The position numbers and the translations under genes were made by a program. From NCBI GenBank assembly GCA_002011075.2, contig MTMA02000006.1, positions 356,860 to 411,528 of the forward strand: a stretch of 54,669 nucleotides of DNA, in the 5' to 3' direction. This DNA comes from Candidatus Scotarchaeum otlingeri. GTDB taxonomy: Archaea > Thermoproteota > Nitrososphaeria > Geothermarchaeales > JDFR-13. Of this stretch, positions 1 through 8,466 are shown one piece after another (position 1 is the stretch's first letter; each line of letters starts with the position of its first letter). The notes under the pieces are model-generated. The model was not told the origin of the DNA, did not search any database, and was given only the letters and a program-made list of their open reading frames with translations.

Positions 1-236
1 AGATATATGGAAGGTCTACGGAGCGTGTACTCATATTCACAAATGTATCAATAGGGAGATCGCCATTGGTAGCTGTTAGAGTATATCCGCTCAAGCCTAG
101 GATGGTGCTTCTCCATGGCCCCAGAAGAGTAGATGACGTAGGAGTAAGAATTGCCGAAAAAGAGGGATTAATACTAGGTTTATCTAAATTGTCTAAAGTA
201 GATGAACTCATTAGAAGGGTTCAAAATATCTCTTAA
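1..236 (+). CDS. C-terminal end of an unidentified protein (possible ligand-binding domain of a regulator)
   Basis: An open frame runs from the left edge (first whole codon at base 3) to a TAA at 234-236, giving about 77 residues of a protein that starts outside the window. The visible part alternates hydrophobic strands and helices (LKPRMVLLHGP, then VRIAEKEGLILGLS, then a helix ending in VQNIS). This looks like the last part of a small alpha/beta domain. The pattern recalls the C-terminal domain of some archaeal winged-helix regulators, but the N-terminus is missing and I do not assign a function. The absence of stops and the archaeal-like composition support real coding. Confidence 0.55.
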   Translation, partial: IYGRSTERVLIFTNVSIGRSPLVAVRVYPLKPRMVLLHGPRRVDDVGVRIAEKEGLILGLSKLSKVDELIRRVQNIS

Positions 237-282
237 CCACCGATATAGAAGAATTTAATATTAGATGGAAACTGAAACAAAC

Positions 283-291
283 ATATTTATT
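283..291 (+). promoter_or_regulatory. TATA element for the DUF92 gene
   Basis: ATATTTATT lies about 25 nt before the ATG at 311. There is no Shine-Dalgarno between them, which fits a leaderless archaeal transcript starting at or next to the start codon. This supports 311 over the in-frame TTG codons at 305 and 308. Confidence 0.5.
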
Positions 292-310
292 AGTTAAAGA
301 TTAATTGTTG

Positions 311-1132
311 ATGGTAATGATAACAGAGATAGTCTCCTCGATATTGATAATAATAATGTGCCTCTCCGCATATGGATTGGGCATGTTATCTGTATCTGGT
401 GCCTTGTCAGCAATCCCAGTAGGCATTGTAACTATGTTGGCAGGCCCCGAGTGGTTCATAATAATTTTATATTTTCTTCTTGTAGGCAGTATAACAACCA
501 AATACAAAAAAGATTTGAAGAAGCAAACATTTATGGTTCAAGAAAAGGGGGGCGCGCGACGATGGATAAATATCATTTCAAACGGCTTTTGGCCTTCATT
601 AGCCGCTTTTCTTTCGCTATTCATCCACATTTCATACCTAGAGTTTTTATATATATTTTACGTGAGCAGCATATCATCTATGGCAGCTGATACAGCGGCA
701 ACAGAGCTGGGGCTTATTTATAGAAATCCGCCGAGACTTATTACTAATATCAAACATATAGTTGTGCCGGGTACATCAGGAGGTATAACACCTATCGGAA
801 CCGCTGCTTCCATACTTGTTTCGGCGACGGTGGGATTAGTAGCTATTCCCGGGGCTCGACTTATAGCAATAGACATATTCACAATAATCTTTGTAGCAAC
901 ATTTTCAGGATTTATAGGGTCGATAATTGATAGTATTCTAGGTGCAACTCTACAAGGTACCTATAAATGTAAGGTATGCGGGGTTATATCGGAAAACGTT
1001 ATACATTGCGGGGAAAAAGGGGATATTATAAGGGGTGTTGGCTTCATTAATAATCATATGGTTAATTTCATATCCAGCATGTTTGCAGGTATAGCAGGCA
1101 TTTTTGTATATAGTTTATATCTATTACAGTAA
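311..1132 (+). CDS. DUF92 / TMEM19 family integral membrane protein
   Basis: About 273 residues with six or so hydrophobic segments. It carries the family hallmark GGARRWINIISNG near residue 85, then a segment rich in small residues (SSMAADTAATELG) and a GTSGGITPIGT motif. These match DUF92 (TIGR00297/TMEM19). The plant member VTE6 is a phytyl-phosphate kinase, so an archaeal role on prenyl phosphates is conceivable but inferred. The frame opens at TTG 305, but ATG 311 is chosen from its distance to the TATA element; ATG 317 is also possible. A CKVC pair near residue 220 sits in a polar loop before the last helix. The gene stands alone between the upstream partial gene and the subtilase. Confidence 0.85.
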   Translation: MVMITEIVSSILIIIMCLSAYGLGMLSVSGALSAIPVGIVTMLAGPEWFIIILYFLLVGSITTKYKKDLKKQTFMVQEKGGARRWINIISNGFWPSLAAFLSLFIHISYLEFLYIFYVSSISSMAADTAATELGLIYRNPPRLITNIKHIVVPGTSGGITPIGTAASILVSATVGLVAIPGARLIAIDIFTIIFVATFSGFIGSIIDSILGATLQGTYKCKVCGVISENVIHCGEKGDIIRGVGFINNHMVNFISSMFAGIAGIFVYSLYLLQ

Positions 1133-1265
1133 TAAAGGAATATTAATATCCTGATGATATAGAAATAAGCATTCTATATATCTTTCCAGCTAAATTAATA
1201 GTAAATGTTATAATCCCTCTATGCATATAATAATATTTTGTAGCATTTTATTTGAGGTGTGAAAA

Positions 1266-4200
1266 GTGGCTAAGCAAGCCATTTCTATACTGTTAATAGT
1301 AATACTGTCATTGTCACTTCTTCCATTAACAGGATATACTCCTGCACTAGCTGAACCGCAGGATCATAAATTGGTTGGACCTGACTTAACAAAGATATCA
1401 CCAGAGCTGAGAGCTATACTGTATGAAGGCAAGTCGGTGGATGGACTTGCCCTTATGGGTGATGCTGTAAAGGGTAAGGTCATCGTGGAAGCAGAGGGAT
1501 TAAGAGATGTGTTAAAATATGTAGATGCATACTTGGTTTCTCCTAAAATAGACAATAGATACATTGTATTCGGTTTCTATAAACTCTCTGATATTGAGTC
1601 CTTAGCGACCATACCATCCGTCTCACTGATACTACCAGATTTCTATCCCTCTGTAGGGCTGGCTGATATACCAGAACCTGATATATCTCCAGACGACATC
1701 GGTATGAACCTATATAAAATGAGAGATCTGCTTGGTGTTATAGATGTTGAGAACGAATTTGGATACACTGGAGAAGGTGTTACGGTTGCTGTTATAGATA
1801 CGGGTGTAGATTTCGGGCAACCAAATCTTCAACATGCACTTATGCACGATGAGGAAGGTAATCCTCTTGTTTTCGACTCAGATGCTATGGGAATTATATA
1901 TCCATTCTATAATTTCACAGCTGTAGATGGATATCTACCCACAGCTAACCTAACAGTATGGATCTACGATGGATTTATCCTATGGTGGGATATACTAGAA
2001 GGCCTAGATTACTTTCTGGGTATATATTACACAATACCAGCAGATTTCTATGTTGGGGGGATAGTTTCGCAAAGCGGTGTATACAAACTTGGATTTCAAG
2101 TGAATTATGCTTATGGATACATCGTTCCTGTATTATTTGTAGACAGTCAAGTAGCGGGAGTATATGATACAGTCTATATTGACGTAACTAGTGTATACAA
2201 AAGCGTATTTTTGGGTCTAGCACCGGATTATGACTTTACTGATGAAACAGCATATACTAAGGGAGACATAGTTATAGAAGATTATACTGGTGACGGGATA
2301 CCAGACATATCTTTAGGTGTGATAGGTGGATTCTTCCTTGACAGCATAGGATACTTTGGCAGCGGATTCCAGAATGGATTTAGCGAAACTGGAAACCATC
2401 TATTGATATACTATGATTTCTATGGACATGGGACAGCCGTTGCGTCTACAATAGCGTCTGATGGTAGTACGACGTATGATATATATGGAGACGGAACTGA
2501 ATATTCACTACCGGGAATAGCCAGAGACGCTAAGATACTTGGATTAAACGGACTATTTAATGGATTTGTTGAAGCAGCATGGTTCTATGCTGCAGGATTC
2601 GATACTATCGTTATTGACGGAGTGCCGTTTCTCTACTTTACCGGTGAGGTTAGAGCCGATCTAACAAGCAATAGCTGGGGAATATCATATGCGTTCTATG
2701 ACATATTTACATTAGGTGTAGACTTCGTTTCATTGCTTGAAATGGCATTTATGATACCTGGATTTCTAGATCCTGACTACCCAGGTATGCTTATGGTTCA
2801 TGCAGCAGGAAACGGAGGACCTGGATTTGGTACCATGACTTCCTCTGGCGCCGCGAATCTAGTACTGACTATAGGCGCATCGACCTCTTTCCACTGGGTA
2901 AGAATTCAAACCGGGTCACCATTATTCTTTGACGCTGAAGAAGGATTTGCAGACAACACAATATTCTGGTCCGCACGAGGACCCACGCCGTTGGGCGATG
3001 TAAAGCCAGATGTAATTAATGTTGGTGCCTTTGGAATAGTACCTTTAATGATTGCATCTGGCGGTGGGGATGGAAGCTATGCTGTTGGTTTCTTTGGAGG
3101 AACCAGTATGGCGACTCCATTGACCTCGGGGGTAGCAGCCCTGATTATTCAGGCCTTAAGAGAAAATGGTATCCAAAATGAGCCTACATTAATTAAACAG
3201 ATCATAATGAACACCGCTAAAGACATTAACTATCCTGCATTTCTACAAGGTGCAGGTAGAGTTGACGCATATTCCGCAATATCATTGATTGTTAATGGAG
3301 GCATAGGTGCATATACAAGTGATACATGGTTTAATTTATATGAGCAAATGTTTGTACCATGGCTATTAATGTGGGGTGTTCCACCACCCATAGAGCCACT
3401 TAGATATGGAAGCTCGTTCGGAGGCTATTTATTCCCTGATACAGTAACAGCTGGACTATTAACCCTTGAAAACTACTATGATGTCGATGTTAATGTCAAC
3501 ATTAACGATTATTACCTCAAGAAAATCGGAGTAGTAGAATGGAATTTTGATTCTTTCATAAATACAACGTATGGAGTAGTATTCATGGAAGTGTTTGATC
3601 CAGCCGAATTCATGGATGCAGACTTTATAATGATAAACCTAATTTTCGACTATGCATATTTCGACCCATATAACCAATATTGGTATTCAATGTATCAAGC
3701 ATTAGTATTCGGAGAGTGGAATGATATAAATGGTAACGGTATACTAGAAGACGGAGAATTCTACAGAATGAACTATGCATATGCAAGAGCTAATGTGCAG
3801 GAATTAACTCTTAACGATCCTTATGAGATGATGATGGATCCGGTAAACAATAAACTAGTGCTATACGTATACAGAGTTGGCCTCCAAGGAGTGTCAGTAC
3901 CGACTACAATAAAAATGGTTAAATACGCAAAGACAGATTCGCCATACATCAATACAGCCAACAATGTTCTTATCCCAGCTATGGGATCTGTCGATGTACC
4001 ATATAATATTAATGTACCTGCCGATGCAAACCCAGGTATCTATTCATCATTTATTGAAGTTACATCTGAATTAGGGGATCACATCATATTCCCAGTAAGC
4101 TGGAGTGTATTATATGAAGTAACAGGGTACTCCTTTGAACTAGGTGGTATAGATCCATCGGATGAGACACCATATGATATATACTCAACTATGGGCAGAC

Positions 4201-4919
4201 AGCAGTGGGGATGGAGATATGAATCGGGAGATTGGCGGTACATCCACTTCTATGTTCCTCCATCTATATTTGGAGTTAGCGAAATGGAAGTAATGCTAGA
4301 GTGGCAACATCCCGATTCAGGCTATGATTTCGCTATCCACTCACCGGCATCAATGTTGATAGGACTTAGCGACTGGGGCTTTTATGTAGGAGCTGGAAGA
4401 ACCTTATGGCACAGTACATATAATTTAACTGCACTTGTAGGATGGGCTTATCCATCAATAGACGCTTATCTTGACGACTGGGGCATATATACCTTATCGA
4501 TAAGACAATATCAATATGGAGGACTTTATCCAGCTGAGTCTTACAAAGTAAAAGTTGAAATGACGCCGGCCATGTATCTATATGTCCCAACTATAATTGG
4601 ACATTCATCATTTACAATCGAAGCTTCAGAAGACGATCCCTTCTATTCGACGCTATATCTAATCGGCGTACCATCCGTATCTATTGCAATATTCGGAGAC
4701 CTAGAGATATATGTAATCCCAAGTGAATTCCCAATGTACTCCTACGAAGACATGCTTACAACAATAGTGGCATTTTCACCATATGGAACCCCTGGTGACA
4801 TAGCAAGAGTGAATGTAATGGGATACCGGGAACAGACGATTATATTAAGAGTATACAACTTCTACTTTACAATGATGGGTCTAAGGCTGAATGTATACGA
4901 AACATTTGTATTTTCCTAA
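1266..4919 (+). CDS. Large secreted subtilisin-like serine protease (S8, pyrolysin-like)
   Basis: A 1217-residue protease with a Sec-type signal peptide in the first 30 residues (hydrophobic core, cleavage likely near TPALAE). A propeptide-like region follows to about residue 165. The catalytic triad is Asp178 (VAVIDTGVD), His388 (YGHGTAVAS) and Ser614 (GGTSMATPLTSG), with oxyanion Asn516 (HAAGNGGP). Asp and His are about 210 residues apart, far more than in subtilisin, so there is a large insertion there as in pyrolysin-type enzymes. Residues 690-1217 form a Tyr- and Asp-rich, probably beta-sandwich, extension with no C-terminal membrane anchor. It is therefore likely released or held non-covalently at the cell surface. 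The GTG start follows GAGGTG at 1254-1259. It converges on pyrE, with the two stops overlapping. Confidence 0.93.
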   Translation: MAKQAISILLIVILSLSLLPLTGYTPALAEPQDHKLVGPDLTKISPELRAILYEGKSVDGLALMGDAVKGKVIVEAEGLRDVLKYVDAYLVSPKIDNRYIVFGFYKLSDIESLATIPSVSLILPDFYPSVGLADIPEPDISPDDIGMNLYKMRDLLGVIDVENEFGYTGEGVTVAVIDTGVDFGQPNLQHALMHDEEGNPLVFDSDAMGIIYPFYNFTAVDGYLPTANLTVWIYDGFILWWDILEGLDYFLGIYYTIPADFYVGGIVSQSGVYKLGFQVNYAYGYIVPVLFVDSQVAGVYDTVYIDVTSVYKSVFLGLAPDYDFTDETAYTKGDIVIEDYTGDGIPDISLGVIGGFFLDSIGYFGSGFQNGFSETGNHLLIYYDFYGHGTAVASTIASDGSTTYDIYGDGTEYSLPGIARDAKILGLNGLFNGFVEAAWFYAAGFDTIVIDGVPFLYFTGEVRADLTSNSWGISYAFYDIFTLGVDFVSLLEMAFMIPGFLDPDYPGMLMVHAAGNGGPGFGTMTSSGAANLVLTIGASTSFHWVRIQTGSPLFFDAEEGFADNTIFWSARGPTPLGDVKPDVINVGAFGIVPLMIASGGGDGSYAVGFFGGTSMATPLTSGVAALIIQALRENGIQNEPTLIKQIIMNTAKDINYPAFLQGAGRVDAYSAISLIVNGGIGAYTSDTWFNLYEQMFVPWLLMWGVPPPIEPLRYGSSFGGYLFPDTVTAGLLTLENYYDVDVNVNINDYYLKKIGVVEWNFDSFINTTYGVVFMEVFDPAEFMDADFIMINLIFDYAYFDPYNQYWYSMYQALVFGEWNDINGNGILEDGEFYRMNYAYARANVQELTLNDPYEMMMDPVNNKLVLYVYRVGLQGVSVPTTIKMVKYAKTDSPYINTANNVLIPAMGSVDVPYNINVPADANPGIYSSFIEVTSELGDHIIFPVSWSVLYEVTGYSFELGGIDPSDETPYDIYSTMGRQQWGWRYESGDWRYIHFYVPPSIFGVSEMEVMLEWQHPDSGYDFAIHSPASMLIGLSDWGFYVGAGRTLWHSTYNLTALVGWAYPSIDAYLDDWGIYTLSIRQYQYGGLYPAESYKVKVEMTPAMYLYVPTIIGHSSFTIEASEDDPFYSTLYLIGVPSVSIAIFGDLEIYVIPSEFPMYSYEDMLTTIVAFSPYGTPGDIARVNVMGYREQTIILRVYNFYFTMMGLRLNVYETFVFS

Positions 4920-5530
4920 CCCTTCATTTTTTTTATTCTACTAGCAATTATATCATACTGTTCGTCTGTAATGCCTCCTAATTCTAGAAGAACCTTAGCT
5001 AATTTACTTAATTTAGTAACTGAATATATCTTTATATTGTATTTAGATAACTTTCTTTTTCCACCCTCTTCCCTATCTATCATAACCACCACCCTATAAG
5101 GCTCAGCATGATACATGTTCTTTAATTTATCTATCGCAAATTCGAGGGTTCTTCCAGTATTAATCAGATCATCGATTATAAGAATCTTATCACCAGGATT
5201 AATGTCACCAAATACCAGTTCTCCACTATATTTGTCAATAAATACAAAGGGCTTCATTAATGAGATAGATACATGAGTTATAAACATAATACCTTTATTT
5301 GATATAGCCGCCAATCTATCCACATTATTAGCCAGTTTTTTCCTACTAATGAAATCAACTAGGATATCATTAACCATCTTCAGATAACTGGGTCTGTTAG
5401 CCAATAATGAGAAGTCAATATAATACGGGCTTTTTACCCCGCTCGATAATAAATAGTCTCCAAATGAAAGCAATAGTCCCCGTGTAACTATTTTAGAAAG
5501 TGTCCGTTCATAATCCATTGTTTCCACCAT
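4916..5530 (-). CDS. pyrE: Orotate phosphoribosyltransferase
   Basis: 204 residues with the type I phosphoribosyltransferase fold. The PRPP loop is ILIIDDLINTGRT (residues 116-128). The OPRT-specific SGVKSPYYIDF (30-40) binds the base and phosphate. The enzyme makes OMP from orotate and PRPP in UMP synthesis. Length fits archaeal PyrE (about 180-210). There is no fused decarboxylase, so PyrF must be encoded elsewhere. A second in-frame Met at residue 5 is an alternative start. It is divergent from the GAPDH gene with a 78-nt intergenic region and overlaps the subtilase end by 4 nt. The conserved Lys of the flexible loop is less clear here (REEGGKRKLS comes after the PRPP loop), so a PyrE paralogue cannot be fully excluded. 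Confidence 0.85.
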   Translation of the reverse strand: MVETMDYERTLSKIVTRGLLLSFGDYLLSSGVKSPYYIDFSLLANRPSYLKMVNDILVDFISRKKLANNVDRLAAISNKGIMFITHVSISLMKPFVFIDKYSGELVFGDINPGDKILIIDDLINTGRTLEFAIDKLKNMYHAEPYRVVVMIDREEGGKRKLSKYNIKIYSVTKLSKLAKVLLELGGITDEQYDIIASRIKKMKG

Positions 5531-5608
5531 CTAATATGATATACTTAATTCAATAAGAAGCTTCACACAAATATAATTTTGCAATATAACTATTAAATAG
5601 GTGATTAT

Positions 5609-6601
5609 ATGGTCAAAGTAGGAATAAATGGATTCGGCAGGATAGGAAGATTAGTATACAGGGCTTCTCTGGAAATTGATGATATAGAGGTTGTTGCGAT
5701 AAATGATTTGATGACAGCTGATACACTGGCATTTCTATTAAAATATGACACTGTCCATGGAACTCTTAGTCATGATATTCATGCAGATGGGGACGCACTT
5801 ATTGTAGATGGAAAACATGTTTCAGTATTTAATAAAAAAAGCCCAAAAGAAATTCCATGGGGAACGCTAGACGTTGAAGTCGTTATAGAAAGCTCAGGTA
5901 TATTTAGAACTAAGGAACTAGCTTCGATGCATCTACATGATTCTGTTAAGAAGGTATTGGTTTCTGCCCCTATGAATGATGCCGACATAACTATCCTTCC
6001 TAACATTAACATAGATAAATATGATCCAGATAAGCATCATATAATATCTATGGCATCGTGCACTACCAATGCATTAGCTCCATTAATCAAAGTATTACAG
6101 GATAACTATGGAATCCTTAAGGGAGAAATGACGACAATCCATGCATATACTAATGATCAAAGGCTACTGGACGCTATACACAGAGACATTAGAAGAGCCA
6201 GGGCTGCGGCCATAAACCTAATCCCTACAAGTACTGGGGCTGCTAAGGCTATATTCCAGATTTACCCCGAGCTACAAGGAAAATTAAAGGCAATTTCTAT
6301 CAGGGCTCCAGTGCCAGATGTATCCCTGGTTGATGTATCGGTGGTGATTAATGACGATACTTCGCGGGATGAAGTAAACGAAAGGTTTAAGGAGGCAGCC
6401 CAGACGTATCTTAATGGAACATTGTCTTATATCGAGGAACCACTCGTCTCATCTGATTTTATAGGATCAAAATACTTATCGATTGTTGATGGATTGTTGA
6501 CTGAAGTGATCGATCGAGACTTTGTCAAGGTATTAGCTTGGTATGACAATGAAATGGGATATTCATATCATTTAACAAAACTCGCTTCTTCTCTTTTTTA
6601 A
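5609..6601 (+). CDS. gap: Class I (bacterial/eukaryotic-type) glyceraldehyde-3-phosphate dehydrogenase
   Basis: 330 residues beginning with the Rossmann motif VGINGFGRIGR. The active site is ASCTTNALAPL with nucleophile Cys151, and the base is His178 (TIHAYTNDQ). The C-terminus has the conserved WYDNEMGYS. These are the signatures of class I GAPDH of bacteria and eukaryotes, not of the usual archaeal class II enzyme, which has a different N-terminus and cysteine context. Asn32-Asp33 after the second strand suggests preference for NAD over NADP. It interconverts glyceraldehyde 3-phosphate and 1,3-bisphosphoglycerate. ATG 5609 follows a TAGGTGATT Shine-Dalgarno. An orphan gene follows after 20 nt. 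Class I GAPDH is known in haloarchaea and some other archaea; here it may be a transferred gene. Confidence 0.95.
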   Translation: MVKVGINGFGRIGRLVYRASLEIDDIEVVAINDLMTADTLAFLLKYDTVHGTLSHDIHADGDALIVDGKHVSVFNKKSPKEIPWGTLDVEVVIESSGIFRTKELASMHLHDSVKKVLVSAPMNDADITILPNINIDKYDPDKHHIISMASCTTNALAPLIKVLQDNYGILKGEMTTIHAYTNDQRLLDAIHRDIRRARAAAINLIPTSTGAAKAIFQIYPELQGKLKAISIRAPVPDVSLVDVSVVINDDTSRDEVNERFKEAAQTYLNGTLSYIEEPLVSSDFIGSKYLSIVDGLLTEVIDRDFVKVLAWYDNEMGYSYHLTKLASSLF

Positions 6602-6621
6602 ATTTAAGGTGAATAAATAAA

Positions 6622-7323
6622 GTGCTTAATTTTATTCATAAATATCTTAGAGATAAGATCTCAGAGAACATACCTTTATCAACTTATGAATTAGTTGAAA
6701 AACCTATGTATATAGAGGATTCATATACTCATGTATCAAAAAAACATGGATATGTTGGCTTCACAACTTATTATAACCTTTTAAAACGCGGTGTGAAAAG
6801 CTTGGAAGTCAGGCGAAAACCCTTTCTAGGAATATATTCCCAAGAACCAAAATTAGGAGACGCATTACATCGTATGCTGACGAGGCTAGATGTCTCTAAT
6901 ATTTATTTAGGCGATATAATTAGGAAAGATGATATTTATGTATCGATAAAAATGGTTGATTATTTGTTATTGATTCATGAAAAGCCTCCGGATTTGGAAA
7001 GCATAGATATAAATGGATTTATTTATGATAATAACACCATAGGAATATATGAAAAGAATAGTTTTCTTATAATCTATTCGAATATCGATATTTTAGATGT
7101 AATAGTGGCTTCTATGTATATAACTAGACCCCTCCAATATGTATTATTCCAATATCCATATAAAATGAATATTACCATATACCCGGAAGAACCGCCTAGA
7201 TTGAAAAACGGTATCTACCCAATTAAGCTTTATGATGAAGCTGGCTATCGATTGGACCAATTTGATTATAACGGAATACTTGTGAAGTATAACAATAAGT
7301 ATTTTATCGAGATGATCTATTGA
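6622..7323 (+). CDS. Uncharacterised protein following GAPDH
   Basis: 233 residues starting at GTG, with AAGGTGA upstream. I do not recognise a family. The protein looks soluble: it has no long hydrophobic helix and no Cys or His metal motif. It shows alternating strands in the second half (NSFLIIYSNIDILDVI, then QYVLFQYPYKMNITIYP) and a Tyr-rich C-terminus. The 20-nt gap to gap suggests co-transcription, so a link to central carbon metabolism is possible but unsupported by any motif. Its last 20 nt overlap the end of the opposite-strand winged-helix gene. The GTG start is the first plausible one in frame. Confidence 0.7.
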   Translation: MLNFIHKYLRDKISENIPLSTYELVEKPMYIEDSYTHVSKKHGYVGFTTYYNLLKRGVKSLEVRRKPFLGIYSQEPKLGDALHRMLTRLDVSNIYLGDIIRKDDIYVSIKMVDYLLLIHEKPPDLESIDINGFIYDNNTIGIYEKNSFLIIYSNIDILDVIVASMYITRPLQYVLFQYPYKMNITIYPEEPPRLKNGIYPIKLYDEAGYRLDQFDYNGILVKYNNKYFIEMIY

Positions 7324-7612
7324 CGCTAGAATTGTCTCCTATATAATCTATAAACCCCAATTCTTTCAAAAATATTATCATTTCATTTATCCTAATTTTA
7401 GCGTGTTTTCCTCGATCTGTTAAGAAATATTTTCGTTTTCCTCCGTCATTTAGCTCAATAACCAGACCAGACTTCATCATCTGTGAAATTTTATTTTTTA
7501 GTCTGTCATGAGGTATTTTAGCCCTATTAACTATCAATGAAATTGTTGTGCCATCTTCATCAATTGAGTTAAGGATATCTCTGATGATGAGTATGTCGGG
7601 TCTATACTTCAT
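7304..7612 (-). CDS. Small winged-helix transcriptional regulator
   Basis: 102 residues forming one winged-helix domain. There is a helix at residues 5-18, a turn-helix (SLIVNRAKIPHDRLKNKIS) as the likely recognition unit, and a wing of NDGGKRKYFLTDRGKHAK. This matches the archaeal HTH_45-type family, whose members often end in a dimerisation helix as here (INEMIIFLKELGF). The ATG follows GGGGGTGAG, a strong Shine-Dalgarno. Its start overlaps the end of the upstream membrane gene by 11 nt, so the two are almost certainly co-translated. The regulator may act in response to that membrane protein. Confidence 0.8.
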   Translation of the reverse strand: MKYRPDILIIRDILNSIDEDGTTISLIVNRAKIPHDRLKNKISQMMKSGLVIELNDGGKRKYFLTDRGKHAKIRINEMIIFLKELGFIDYIGDNSSVNRSSR

Positions 7613-8297
7613 AACTCACCCCCAGGTTTTCAGCTGTCCTTACCACTAGACTTACATCCTGTCTAAGTACTATTAAACTAGAGAATCCGGCCACTTCCAT
7701 CATTGTCGAGAATATTTCAGTAATAGGTATTAATGGGAATATCATGAATACTCTACTAAAAATTAATAGTGAAAAACCTAGTATTACCATATATTTTCCA
7801 ATACTTGCAGGAGAAGGAGCTGTCGAGGCTATATTTGCTATTAAAAATATTAATTCTCCTAATATGATGATGTTTATTATAGACTCAATATTCAAAAGGA
7901 TAGCTAGAAATTCTTCGCCTGCCAATAGGGCTGTAACCAATGAGATTTTATCCATTCTTACCCCTCTAATTAACAGATTAAATATTATTAATGTTAGAAA
8001 TCCAATCATTTCGAAAATAGAATATATAGTAACACCTAAATAATGATAATATAAGCCTTCGATCTTCATTTGAAGAATATTCAACTGGTAATGACCAATT
8101 ACGCTTAATATCATACTTATTAAAACTCCTAACAATAGAGTTAAGAATGTTATTATCATTATAAGCAAAGTTCTGGATTTGAAATATCTATATCCGTCGA
8201 TAAAGAATTTTAGAATATAAACTAAGATTATCGATAACAATAGCATCATAACGCTCCTAAACAACGGAACCATAAGATGGAACGTAGTTATCTCCAA
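7602..8297 (-). CDS. Multi-spanning membrane protein paired with the winged-helix regulator
   Basis: 231 residues with about seven predicted membrane helices: residues roughly 10-33, 42-66, 85-110, 118-136, 138-155, 165-185 and 190-210. It has a short cytosolic tail ending VRTAENLGVSYEV. No enzymatic motif is visible. The layout of seven helices with no catalytic domain, coupled to a small DNA-binding protein in the next overlapping gene, recalls archaeal membrane sensors that lack a kinase. Function is unknown and sensing is an inference from the gene pair only. Confidence 0.7.
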   Translation of the reverse strand: MEITTFHLMVPLFRSVMMLLLSIILVYILKFFIDGYRYFKSRTLLIMIITFLTLLLGVLISMILSVIGHYQLNILQMKIEGLYYHYLGVTIYSIFEMIGFLTLIIFNLLIRGVRMDKISLVTALLAGEEFLAILLNIESIINIIILGELIFLIANIASTAPSPASIGKYMVILGFSLLIFSRVFMIFPLIPITEIFSTMMEVAGFSSLIVLRQDVSLVVRTAENLGVSYEV

Positions 8298-8466
8298 ATT
8301 TATCCCCTACAATCAATTAGAATATATTTATATCAATAAAAAAAGTTTGATAACAGACTATTAAAATAATAATTATAAGGTGAAATTTAGTCACGAGCTT
8401 ATAGTTGTGGATAGATATTTTTATTATGAATAGACACTAATATTTATTTCATACGGTGTAATACCA

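Noticed and set aside
358-690. 110-residue plus-strand ORF inside the DUF92 gene
   Set aside because: Frame-shifted shadow of the DUF92 gene with no domain and biased composition.
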